DNA of 13,591 nucleotides, taken from assembly GCA_938004115.1 (NCBI GenBank), contig CALKWS010000264.1, forward strand, positions 1-13,591, read 5' to 3'. This DNA is from an uncultured Ruaniaceae bacterium. GTDB taxonomy: Bacteria > Actinomycetota > Actinomycetes > Actinomycetales > Beutenbergiaceae. Shown here in pieces: positions 5,605 to 12,047 of this stretch. Each line of letters begins with the position of its first letter. Position 1 is the first letter of the stretch. Made by a program: the position numbers and the translations under genes. The notes beneath the pieces are model-generated. The model was not told where the DNA came from. It worked only from the letters and a program-made list of their open reading frames with translations, and ran no database searches.

Positions 5605-7569
5605 TCAGCGCAGCAGCGCGTCCCAGCGCAGCGGCAGGTCAGCGATGACCGGGCCCTGCCCCAGCACGTCGCCAGAGGCATCCAGTGCCCGCACCCGCAG
5701 TTGCGCACCAGGGTCGGCCTCCACCGGGAGCACCGTCTCGAATCCGTCCCTGGGCGCGGAGGCAACGATCCGGCCCGCCTCGTCCACCACCTGCCACGTT
5801 GCGACGTCGGTGGCCCCGTTCCAACTCACGTGCACCGCCGTCCGCCCGTCGTCGCTGCCCCAGACCGCCGCGGGTTCGGTGACCGGCCAGCCGGTCCACT
5901 CCACCCGGTGCGCGCGGTAGGAGGTGACCATCAGGTCCTCGGGGATGGAGCCATCCAGCAGCACCTGCCTGCCGGCCTCCATCAGCGTATAGCGCGGAAC
6001 GCTTCCCCAGCCGAAGAAGACCTCACCCCCGGGCAGTTCCTGGAAGTTCGCCTGGCTCTCGGAGAACACCCCCTCCGGGTGCCAGTACTCCCGGGCCACC
6101 TGCGCCGTCATCGCCTCCTCGTCCAGGTCCAGGGCCAGGCCGCGGGTCTCCTCCCGGGAGGCCTGCCCGCACTCCCCGCCGTTGTCCAGCACCGTCAGGG
6201 TGCCGTCGTCACTGCGGCGGGCGTCGTGCTGTTTGAGGAAGAAGGCGCCCGAACCCATCGTGAAGTCACTGTTCCTCCCGCCCAGGCGCCACTCCACGTG
6301 GCCGCTGTGGCGGTCCAGCGAATACACCGCGCAGGTGTGCCGGGCGGAGATGAGCAGGTCACCGTCGTCCTCGACGTCCACGGAGTTGGCGTGGAAGTAG
6401 TCATAGGACTGCCCGCCCTGCGTGGGCACCGGCAGGTAGGACTCGGACAGGCCCACCTGGCCCACGCTGTGCCACTCGAACAGCATCGCCCCGGTGTCCG
6501 GATCGACCTCCTGGATCACGTTGTCGATCACCACACCCTCCGCGGGTCCGCCGAGGTGGCTCAGGTCCATCCGCACCGGTTCGTACCCGATCAACAGGAC
6601 CGTGCCGGCCTCGGTCAGCCGCACTTCGTGGGAGTCGGCGTCGTACCCGCCGGCCATGTTGACCCGGGTCACCTCCTGATAGGTGGAGTCGACGATCACG
6701 CCCTCGCCATAGCCGAACCCGCCGGCCATGATCCCCTCCCACCAGGTCAGCACCGGTTCGCCCCGGTAGGTCTGCACCTGCACGTCCCGGGCATCTACCC
6801 CGGTGAGCGGGAAGAACCACACGGGCTCGCCGTCGTCGTCGATCAGCATCGGGCCCTTCTGCCCGAACCCGTTCTTCACCCCGATCGCGGTCAACCTCGC
6901 CGGCCGGTCGTCGGGTGCGCCGGCGCCGCCGGCGGCAGGGCCGGTGACGTGGACCTGGGGTGGTTCGATGCCGGGGGCGGAGGGGAACTGGCGCACGTAC
7001 TCGGCGGCAAGGTTGCCCTCGGGTGTGCTGCTCGCGCCGCGGAGTTCCTCCACCGGCGGAGCCTGCAGTTCCGGTCGCTGTCCGAGCTCGACCACGGTGA
7101 GCGCGTATCGTCCCCCGTCGGCGCCCAGCACGGGAAAGCCGGTCATGACGGTCACGTCCTCACCCTCGGTGAAGGGATCGTCGGGTATGAAAGTCACGCC
7201 GCGGCCGTCCGGATGCGGCACCAGGGTGCCGGTCCGTTCACCGGAGCGTGATCCGGTCACGGTGAGACCAGCCAGATCGGCGGGGTCGACGTGGCGGAAA
7301 CTGAGTTGGGACTGCGGATGGATCACCGCCGTGCCGGGCGCCGGGAAAGCCGAGACCGCCCCGGCCGAACGCTCTGGCGCAGCGGCCGCCGGCGGTTCCG
7401 CCGGGCCGGGGCGCACCGCCGCGTCGGTGGACAGCATCGCGAACCCCACCAGCACGGTCACCACGACGGCGAGCACCGTCAGGGCCGGCCGCGCTCGTCC
7501 TCGCGGGGATGACGGCCCTTGGGCGGGCCCCGACGGGCCGGTCACTCGCCCGGTGTGCGCCGATGTCAT
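5605..7569 (-). CDS. Membrane-anchored arylsulfotransferase (ASST)-like protein
   Basis: A 654-residue exported protein. A basic, Pro/Gly-rich cytoplasmic stretch (1-29) precedes a hydrophobic segment (29-46, LTVLAVVVTVLVGFAML), which acts as a signal anchor or uncleaved signal. An N-terminal beta region (about 72-165) looks like a bacterial Ig-like domain. The central part (about 225-560) is an ASST-type beta-propeller with recurring DxDG turns. Its histidine-containing motifs are DSHEVRL (His314), YFHANSVDV (His393), SARHTCAVYSLDRHSG (His411) and FFLKQHDA (His448). A C-terminal fibronectin/Ig-like stretch (565-645) ends the protein. Characterised ASSTs transfer sulfate between phenols through a histidine, but many homologues have no proven activity, so the substrate is open. 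The ATG at 7569 puts the anchor near the N-terminus and has CATATT six bases upstream. The longer frame from 7662 is rejected as unconserved. Confidence 0.78.
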   Translation of the reverse strand: MTSAHTGRVTGPSGPAQGPSSPRGRARPALTVLAVVVTVLVGFAMLSTDAAVRPGPAEPPAAAAPERSAGAVSAFPAPGTAVIHPQSQLSFRHVDPADLAGLTVTGSRSGERTGTLVPHPDGRGVTFIPDDPFTEGEDVTVMTGFPVLGADGGRYALTVVELGQRPELQAPPVEELRGASSTPEGNLAAEYVRQFPSAPGIEPPQVHVTGPAAGGAGAPDDRPARLTAIGVKNGFGQKGPMLIDDDGEPVWFFPLTGVDARDVQVQTYRGEPVLTWWEGIMAGGFGYGEGVIVDSTYQEVTRVNMAGGYDADSHEVRLTEAGTVLLIGYEPVRMDLSHLGGPAEGVVIDNVIQEVDPDTGAMLFEWHSVGQVGLSESYLPVPTQGGQSYDYFHANSVDVEDDGDLLISARHTCAVYSLDRHSGHVEWRLGGRNSDFTMGSGAFFLKQHDARRSDDGTLTVLDNGGECGQASREETRGLALDLDEEAMTAQVAREYWHPEGVFSESQANFQELPGGEVFFGWGSVPRYTLMEAGRQVLLDGSIPEDLMVTSYRAHRVEWTGWPVTEPAAVWGSDDGRTAVHVSWNGATDVATWQVVDEAGRIVASAPRDGFETVLPVEADPGAQLRVRALDASGDVLGQGPVIADLPLRWDALLR

Positions 7570-7732
7570 GGGACCAATATGGCGCGGCGATGCACCCGGT
7601 GCAGGTGTTCGGGCGGGCGCGCCCTCGAATCCCGTGGCTGCACGGCCTGGTGCGGCCGGCACTACCGCCGGGAGGTCCGGGAGAGCCGCTGACCGGTCGG
7701 CTGGGCGCTCGCGGATAGGTGCCCTTGCTGAT

Positions 7733-7761
7733 GTGACTTGCCGCGAGCGGGCACATAGAGT
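7733..7761 (+). promoter_or_regulatory. Promoter with -35 GTGACT and -10 TAGAGT
   Basis: GTGACT (7733-7738, four of six TTGACA matches) and TAGAGT (7756-7761) are separated by 17 bases. The -10 ends eight bases before the GTG at 7770, again pointing to a leaderless or nearly leaderless mRNA. Confidence 0.45.
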
Positions 7762-7769
7762 CCCCAGGC

Positions 7770-8420
7770 GTGACGACTGAGCACGGCGGCACCTGGCGGT
7801 CCGCGAACGAGTGGGAGACGCACTGGGCGACCGAGCACGAGGGCCACCGGGTCTTCGCCCGCGGCCAGAGCCGATGGCAAACGATCCTGATCGTCACCCT
7901 CGCCCTTGCCGCACCGATGGCCACCGCGGTGCTGGCGGAGCCGTGGTTCCTGGGCGTGGTGCTCCGAGTGGTGGTGGTGCCCTGGGCGCTGGTGATGCTC
8001 TGGGTGCTCATCGCCGGGCGTGCCAGGATCCGGATCACCACCCACGAGGTGCACATCCGCTGGCGCGGCAAACACGTCATCCCGCGAGCCTCCATCGCCC
8101 GGGTGGTGCACGTGCGAAAACGAACCTTCGGGATGCGACGCACCGGCTACATCGCGCTGCTGGGCCACGACGGCCAGCCGTTGTGGGAGTCCCCGGGGCA
8201 CATCTGGTCCCAGGCCACGATAGAGGCCCTCATGCGCACCGGTGAGGACGTGATCAGCGTGGGCAGGCTCACCCGGCAGGAGGCCCGGGCCTACTTCCCG
8301 CAACTCTTCCGCTTCGACGTGGGCGGGTGGATCAAGCGCGTGCTGCTCGGCCTGCTCGTGCTGGTGGTGGCGTTCGTCGTCATCATCCTGATCGTGTCGG
8401 TGGTCGTCTTCTACTCCTGA
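7770..8420 (+). CDS. Membrane protein with PH-like domain
   Basis: A 216-residue protein. Two hydrophobic segments (about 39-56 and 60-83) are followed by a cytoplasmic beta-rich region starting RARIRITTHEVHIRWRG (84-100) and running to about 160, with HVIPRASIARVVHV inside; this resembles the bacterial PH-like domain found after paired transmembrane helices. A third hydrophobic helix ends the chain (191-215, LLGLLVLVVAFVVIILIVSV). The function is unknown: such proteins are membrane-associated and of unclear role. The start is the GTG at 7770, supported by the promoter just upstream and by divergence from the arylsulfotransferase-like gene, with a 200-bp gap between start codons. It converges with arfB. 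Confidence 0.7.
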   Translation: MTTEHGGTWRSANEWETHWATEHEGHRVFARGQSRWQTILIVTLALAAPMATAVLAEPWFLGVVLRVVVVPWALVMLWVLIAGRARIRITTHEVHIRWRGKHVIPRASIARVVHVRKRTFGMRRTGYIALLGHDGQPLWESPGHIWSQATIEALMRTGEDVISVGRLTRQEARAYFPQLFRFDVGGWIKRVLLGLLVLVVAFVVIILIVSVVVFYS

Positions 8421-8443
8421 GGCGTGCCCTGGGAGACCCACTC

Positions 8444-8479
8444 GCGCCGACCCACCCCGCCGCGCCGACTCACCCCGCC
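8444..8479. repeat. Tandem 18-bp repeat between convergent genes
   Basis: Two head-to-tail 18-bp units, 8444-8461 and 8462-8479, differ by one base (GCGCCGACCCACCCCGCC against GCGCCGACTCACCCCGCC). Degraded further units (CGACTCACCCGGCGG near 8496, CGGCTCACTCGG near 8525) continue the pattern. It fills the 109-bp gap between the PH-like gene and arfB and shows no terminator hairpin. Confidence 0.6.
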
Positions 8480-8529
8480 GCGTTCATGCGCGGAGCGACT
8501 CACCCGGCGGGATCCACCGGCAGCGCGGC

Positions 8530-8970
8530 TCACTCGGGGCGGGGCCGCATCCGGTTGCGCTTGATCTGGGACCGCAGCCGCTTGGCCTCCAGGCGGCGTC
8601 GCCGGGAGGCCCGGGTCGGTTTGGTGGGCCGGCGTGGTACCGCGGGTGCCAGGGCGTGCCGGAGCACAGCCGCCAGGCGCTCCCGGGCCGCGACCCGGTT
8701 GCGGTGCTGGGAACGGTGCTCACTGGCGGTAATGGTCAGGACGGTGCCGGACAGACGATTCTGCAGGTGCGCCAGCACGCGCCGACGTTGGGTCTCGCTC
8801 AGCGCGCTGGTGGTGGCCAGGTCCAGGCTGAGTTGCACCCGGGAGTCGGTGGTGTTGACGCCCTGCCCGCCGGGCCCGGAGGCGTGGGAGAACCGTTCCA
8901 CCAGTTCGGCCCCGGGCAGCGTGAGGCCGTCCGGGATACCGGGGCCTGGGGGCACGCTTAGGTCCTGCAC
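8530..8970 (-). CDS. arfB: Alternative ribosome-rescue factor / peptidyl-tRNA hydrolase ArfB
   Basis: A 146-residue class I release factor-like protein. The catalytic GGQ loop is in FSHASGPGGQGVNTTDSR (27-44), with GGQ at 34-36. A short RF domain (about 10-105) follows, and the C-terminal tail (112-146) is strongly basic (RRPTKPTRASRRRRLEAKRL), the segment that threads the empty mRNA channel in ArfB/ICT1. The length matches ArfB (about 140) rather than full release factors, as codon-recognition domains are absent. It releases peptides from ribosomes stalled on mRNAs without a stop codon. The GTG at 8970 gives MQDLSVPPGPG, the usual ArfB opening; CATACT lies seven bases upstream as a probable -10 for a leaderless mRNA. 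An upstream in-frame start would add a Pro/Gly/Ala-rich stretch and is rejected. Confidence 0.9.
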   Translation of the reverse strand: MQDLSVPPGPGIPDGLTLPGAELVERFSHASGPGGQGVNTTDSRVQLSLDLATTSALSETQRRRVLAHLQNRLSGTVLTITASEHRSQHRNRVAARERLAAVLRHALAPAVPRRPTKPTRASRRRRLEAKRLRSQIKRNRMRPRPE

Positions 8971-9029
8971 GTCCGCCAGTATGCCCCCGCCTGCCCGCCC
9001 CGGGGCCGCCGGTCCGGCCCAGCCGTCGC

Positions 9030-9035
9030 TAGGGT
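9030..9035 (+). promoter_or_regulatory. -10 box (TAGGGT) upstream of the M23 gene
   Basis: TAGGGT fits TANNNT and would start transcription near 9042, leaving a leader of roughly 90 bases before the M23 start codon at 9131. No clear -35. Confidence 0.35.
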
Positions 9036-9065
9036 GGACAGCGCAGTCGGAGGCGGTCAACGGGG

Positions 9066-9134
9066 GTGCAGGGCAGGGCGATGGGACGCAGGTTTACACC
9101 GGTCATCGCTATCCGTGCCGGGGGCGTACGGTGA
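9066..9134 (+). CDS. Possible short leader ORF overlapping the M23 start
   Basis: A GTG at 9066 (or ATG at 9081) opens a 22-codon (or 17-codon) frame, MQGRAMGRRFTPVIAIRAGG plus two residues. Its TGA (9132-9134) overlaps the M23 GTG start (9131-9133) as GTGA, the classic translational-coupling overlap. GGAGG at 9049-9053 and AGGGCAGGG at 9069-9077 are possible ribosome binding sites. There is no homology evidence, so it may be chance. Confidence 0.3.
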   Translation: MQGRAMGRRFTPVIAIRAGGVR

Positions 9135-10039
9135 GGCGCCGGATCTCGGCGTCCCGGCCGGTGTGGCGCATCCTGCTGCTGGTCATGTACCTGCTGCTGG
9201 TGCTGATCGTGGTGGGCTACCTGTTTCCGGCCGCCGCGCTCCCGCTCGGCACCGGCCAGGTGCCACTGGTACTGCTGGGCATCGGAGCCTTCTCCCTGCT
9301 CACCGCTATCGGGCCGCGCACCGGCCGGATCGAACCGGTGGCGCTGGCCGCACCGGTCCGCGGCACCTGGGTGGCGATGAACAGCCCCGGGCAGGGCCTG
9401 CCCAGCCACGGCACCCGCAGCCGGGGCCAGTACTGCGCGGTGGACCTGTGCCGGCCCAGCACACCGGACACCCCGCCGCTGGTGCGGTGGGTGCTGCGCG
9501 GCGCGCGGCCGCAGCAGTACCCCAGTTTCGGTGCGCCGATCCACGCCATGGCACCCGGCGTCGTCGTCCGCTCCTGCGATGACCGCCGCGATCACAGCGC
9601 CCGCAACACCTGGCCGGCCCTGGTCTACATGCTCACCGCCGAGGCGGTGCTGCGGGAGTTGGGCGGAACCGGCGCGGTGCTGGGCAACCACGTGATCATC
9701 GCGCACGACGACGGCACATACGCCGCGTACGCGCACCTGCGGCAGGGGAGTGCACACCCGGAAGGGGCCAGGGTGGAGACCGGCACGGTGATCGGCCAGG
9801 TGGGCAACACCGGGAACACCTCGATGCCGCACCTGCACGTGCAACTGATGGACCGCGCCGAGGTGGACGCCGCTGCCGGGCTGCCGATGGTCTGGCCGGA
9901 GATCACCCGGGAGGGCAGGATCGATCCGGCGTTCGCGAAGCACGCGCGCGACCCCGCACCGTCCGCGCTGCCGCAGATGCCCCGCAACGGCGAGGTGTTC
10001 ACGGTCGAGGGAACGCCGCCCGACGGCGCGGGCACCTGA
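9131..10039 (+). CDS. Membrane-anchored M23 family metallopeptidase
   Basis: A 302-residue peptidase with two N-terminal hydrophobic helices (13-33 and 43-60) and an extracytoplasmic or membrane-proximal M23 domain (about 70-245). Zinc ligands can be placed: His93 and Asp105 in PSHGTRSRGQYCAVDL, and His236 in the MPHLHVQL motif; His202 in AYAHLRQGS is the second catalytic histidine. GDV-type core elements GAPIHAMAPGVVV (134-146) and VIGQVGNTGNTS (220-231) are intact. M23 enzymes are usually peptidoglycan endopeptidases, but this subtype with the HGTxxxGQxxAxDL spacing is often of unknown substrate. The frame is open for over 250 codons upstream, but GTG 9131 is chosen because it precedes the basic-hydrophobic start (MRRRISASRPVW). 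It diverges from arfB. Confidence 0.85.
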   Translation: MRRRISASRPVWRILLLVMYLLLVLIVVGYLFPAAALPLGTGQVPLVLLGIGAFSLLTAIGPRTGRIEPVALAAPVRGTWVAMNSPGQGLPSHGTRSRGQYCAVDLCRPSTPDTPPLVRWVLRGARPQQYPSFGAPIHAMAPGVVVRSCDDRRDHSARNTWPALVYMLTAEAVLRELGGTGAVLGNHVIIAHDDGTYAAYAHLRQGSAHPEGARVETGTVIGQVGNTGNTSMPHLHVQLMDRAEVDAAAGLPMVWPEITREGRIDPAFAKHARDPAPSALPQMPRNGEVFTVEGTPPDGAGT

Positions 10040-10064
10040 CCGGGTGGCGTCCGGGGCCCGCGGC

Positions 10065-10070
10065 TACTGT
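10065..10070 (+). promoter_or_regulatory. -10 box (TACTGT) of the tdk promoter
   Basis: TACTGT ends seven bases before the tdk ATG at 10078; no ribosome binding site lies between, so a leaderless mRNA is likely. Confidence 0.5.
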
Positions 10071-10077
10071 GCACGGT

Positions 10078-10659
10078 ATGGCTGATCGAAACCGGCACCT
10101 GCACGGACGCCTGCAGGTGGTGTGCGGGCCGATGTTCGCCGGCAAGTCCGAGGAGTTGCTGAGGCGGGTGCGCCGGGCCCGCCTGGCCGGGCTGTCGGTT
10201 GAGGTGGTCAACCACGCCCTGGATGATCGGCACGGCAGCGGGCTGGTGGCCACCCACACCGGCGTGAGCATCCCCTCCACCGCGCTGTCCGATGCCCAGG
10301 GGCTGGTGGACCTCGTTGCCGCCCGTGACCTGGACCTGCTGGCGATCGATGAGGCCCAGTTCTTCGGCCCGGAGTTGGTCACCGTGATCCAGCGCCTCAT
10401 GGCCGGGGACCTGACCGTGGTGGTGGCAGGGTTATGCGTCACGTATGACGGGCGTCCGTTCGAGCCGCTGCCGTCGCTGATGGCCATGGCCGAGGACGTG
10501 GTGAAACTGACTGCGGTGTGCGCCGTGTGCGGGCAGGACGCCGCCTTCCACCAGCGGGTGCGCGCTGGCGATGGCCAGGACGCGCTGGTGCCGACCGTCG
10601 ACGCGGTCGGGGGTACCGAGACGTACCAGGCCCGGTGCCGGCGGCACCTGGAGGCGTAG
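10078..10659 (+). CDS. tdk: Thymidine kinase (type II)
   Basis: A 193-residue type II thymidine kinase, which phosphorylates thymidine (and deoxyuridine) with ATP in the cytoplasm for salvage. Walker A is GPMFAGKS (17-24). LLAIDEAQFF (87-96) holds Walker B and the catalytic acid Glu92. The lasso region reads YDGRPFEPLPSLMAMAEDVV (123-142), and KLTAVCAVCG with Cys148 and Cys151, plus Cys187 and His190 near the end, forms the structural zinc site. The length is normal. The motif usually written GLDxDF before the lasso reads GLCVTY (118-123) here, a notable change in a conserved stretch. The ATG at 10078 is favoured over GTG 10069 by the TACTGT -10. The next gene is a pyrimidine-base deaminase on the same strand, 72 bases on. 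Confidence 0.92.
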   Translation: MADRNRHLHGRLQVVCGPMFAGKSEELLRRVRRARLAGLSVEVVNHALDDRHGSGLVATHTGVSIPSTALSDAQGLVDLVAARDLDLLAIDEAQFFGPELVTVIQRLMAGDLTVVVAGLCVTYDGRPFEPLPSLMAMAEDVVKLTAVCAVCGQDAAFHQRVRAGDGQDALVPTVDAVGGTETYQARCRRHLEA

Positions 10660-10663
10660 GCAT

Positions 10664-10693
10664 CGTCGGCCTGCTGTGCAGCGGTGCCCGACG
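10664..10693 (+). terminator. Hairpin between tdk and codA-like gene
   Basis: CGTCGG (10664-10669) pairs with CCGACG (10688-10693), with an inner GCTG/CAGC stem (10673-10682). It starts a few bases after the tdk stop and ends directly against the -10 box of the next gene. It could be a weak terminator for tdk or an inverted-repeat operator; there is no T tract. Confidence 0.3.
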
Positions 10694-10699
10694 TAACCT
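10694..10699 (+). promoter_or_regulatory. -10 box (TAACCT) for the codA-like gene
   Basis: TAACCT fits TANNNT and would start transcription near 10706. The leader then contains GGAAAGGGG (10716-10724), a ribosome binding site seven bases before the GTG at 10732. Confidence 0.45.
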
Positions 10700-10731
10700 G
10701 GGGCGAATGCCAGGCGGAAAGGGGCTGTGTT

Positions 10732-12018
10732 GTGCTGATCACCGGTGCGCGACTGCGGGATCGCGATGGGTTGTGGGATGTCGAGATCGCGGGGGAGCGG
10801 ATCAGTGCGATCGCCCCGGCCGCCGATGACACGGGCGACGACGGCGCTCACCCGCGCGATGTCGTGCAGCGCGTTGACCCGGGCGGGCAGGTGTATCCGG
10901 CCGATGGGCGACTGGTGACCGCCCAGTTCGTGGAGAACCACATCCACCTGGATTACGCCAACACCGCCGGCCAACCCCGGCCCAACGCCTCCGGCACCCT
11001 CTTCGAGGGCATCCAGATCTGGGCCGAACGCAAGGCTGCCGGCCTGAACAACCCCGACCAGATCAAGGCCGATGCGCTGGCCGCGGCCCGCTCCGCGGCC
11101 TCCCACGGCGTGGGCGTGATCCGCACGCACGTGGACGTCACCGATCCGACGTTCGCGGCATTCGAGGCGCTGACGGAACTGCGAGAGGAGATCCGCCCCT
11201 GGTGCCAGTTGCAATTGGTCGCCTTCCCGCAGAACGGCATGATCGCTTATCCGGGCGGTGCCGAACTCATGGAGCGCGCCCTGCAGCAGGGCGCCGACGT
11301 GGTCGGCGGCATCCCGCACCTGGAACCCACCAGGGAGGACGGGGTGGACTCGCTGCGGCGGATCTTCGACCTGGCGGAGAAGTACGACGCCTTGGTGGAC
11401 GTCCACTGCGATGAGATCGACGACGCCGGTTCCCGGTTCGTGGAGGTCATGGCCGCCGAGGCGACCAAGCGGGGCATGCAGGGCCGGGTCACCATCAGCC
11501 ATGCGGTGGCGATGGCGTACTACGACCCCGGCTACCTGGCCCGGCTGCTGCCCCAACTCGTGGCCGCCGGGGTGGGATTCGCCGTCTGCCCGAACGAGAA
11601 CCTGCACCTGCAGGGCCGGGACTTCGGGGGGCCCGCCCCGCGCGGTGTGGCCCCGGTGCGCACACTCACCGAGTGGGGCATCCCGGTGGCCTTCTGCCAG
11701 GACTCCATGGTGGACCCTTGGTACCCGGTGGGCGACGGTGACCCCCTGCGGATCCTGGACTCCGGCCTGCACGTGAGCCACATGCTCACCGCCGAGTATC
11801 TCGCGCGCTGCCTGGACTTCATCAGCACCAACCCGGCACGCAACCTCGGGCTGGCCAACGAACACGGCATCGAGGTGGGAAGGACCGCGAACGTGCTGGT
11901 GCTCGACGCCGCGGACGACGAAACCGCGGTGCGCACCAAGGCCGACGTGCTCCTCAGCGTCCACCGCGGCCGGGAGGTGTTCCGCCGGGAGCCGGCGCGC
12001 ACCACTTGGGCGCTGTAA
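10732..12018 (+). CDS. codA: Cytosine deaminase family amidohydrolase, probable 5-methylcytosine deaminase
   Basis: A 428-residue amidohydrolase that aligns closely with E. coli CodA (427). Shared blocks include ENHIHLD, TAGQPRPNASGTLFEGI, IRTHVDVTD, LVAFPQNG, LVDVHCDEIDD, VTISHAVAM, LHLQGR and DPWYPVG. Metal and catalytic residues are present: His70/His72 (CodA His61/63), Gln167 (Gln156), His225 (His214), Glu228 (Glu217), His257 (His246) and Asp324 (Asp313). The next residue is Ser325, where CodA has Asp314; loss of that aspartate is the reported mark of CodA relatives that deaminate 5-methylcytosine to thymine. The fit is supported by the thymidine kinase gene just upstream. The deaminase call is firm; the substrate is inferred. 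The GTG at 10732 has a good ribosome binding site; the upstream GTG at 10684 would add 16 unconserved residues. Confidence 0.88.
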   Translation: MLITGARLRDRDGLWDVEIAGERISAIAPAADDTGDDGAHPRDVVQRVDPGGQVYPADGRLVTAQFVENHIHLDYANTAGQPRPNASGTLFEGIQIWAERKAAGLNNPDQIKADALAAARSAASHGVGVIRTHVDVTDPTFAAFEALTELREEIRPWCQLQLVAFPQNGMIAYPGGAELMERALQQGADVVGGIPHLEPTREDGVDSLRRIFDLAEKYDALVDVHCDEIDDAGSRFVEVMAAEATKRGMQGRVTISHAVAMAYYDPGYLARLLPQLVAAGVGFAVCPNENLHLQGRDFGGPAPRGVAPVRTLTEWGIPVAFCQDSMVDPWYPVGDGDPLRILDSGLHVSHMLTAEYLARCLDFISTNPARNLGLANEHGIEVGRTANVLVLDAADDETAVRTKADVLLSVHRGREVFRREPARTTWAL

Positions 12019-12020
12019 GC

Positions 12021-12045
12021 ACCGCTGGCCCCCGCGACCGGCGGT
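12021..12045. terminator. Bidirectional hairpin terminator candidate
   Basis: ACCGCTGG (12021-12028) and CCGGCGGT (12038-12045) make an 8-bp stem (one G-T wobble) with a nine-base loop, filling the 29-bp gap between the convergent codA-like and EamA genes. No T tract. Confidence 0.45.
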
Positions 12046-12047
12046 GA

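Noticed and set aside
5701..7251. 516-codon open frame on the plus strand opposite the arylsulfotransferase-like gene
   Set aside because: The minus-strand gene has clear domains; the plus frame is His/Pro/Gly-rich without motifs.
7662..8441. His/Asp-rich minus-strand frames opposite the PH-like gene
   Set aside because: Low-complexity antisense translation of hydrophobic coding sequence; no start signals.
8327..9130. Upstream extension of the M23 frame
   Set aside because: It overlaps the end of the PH-like gene and runs antisense through arfB; the basic-hydrophobic start at 9131 is the natural N-terminus.
10732..12018. Calling the deaminase a plain cytosine deaminase
   Set aside because: The Asp314 position is Ser, which in characterised relatives changes substrate range, so the plain name would overstate the evidence.
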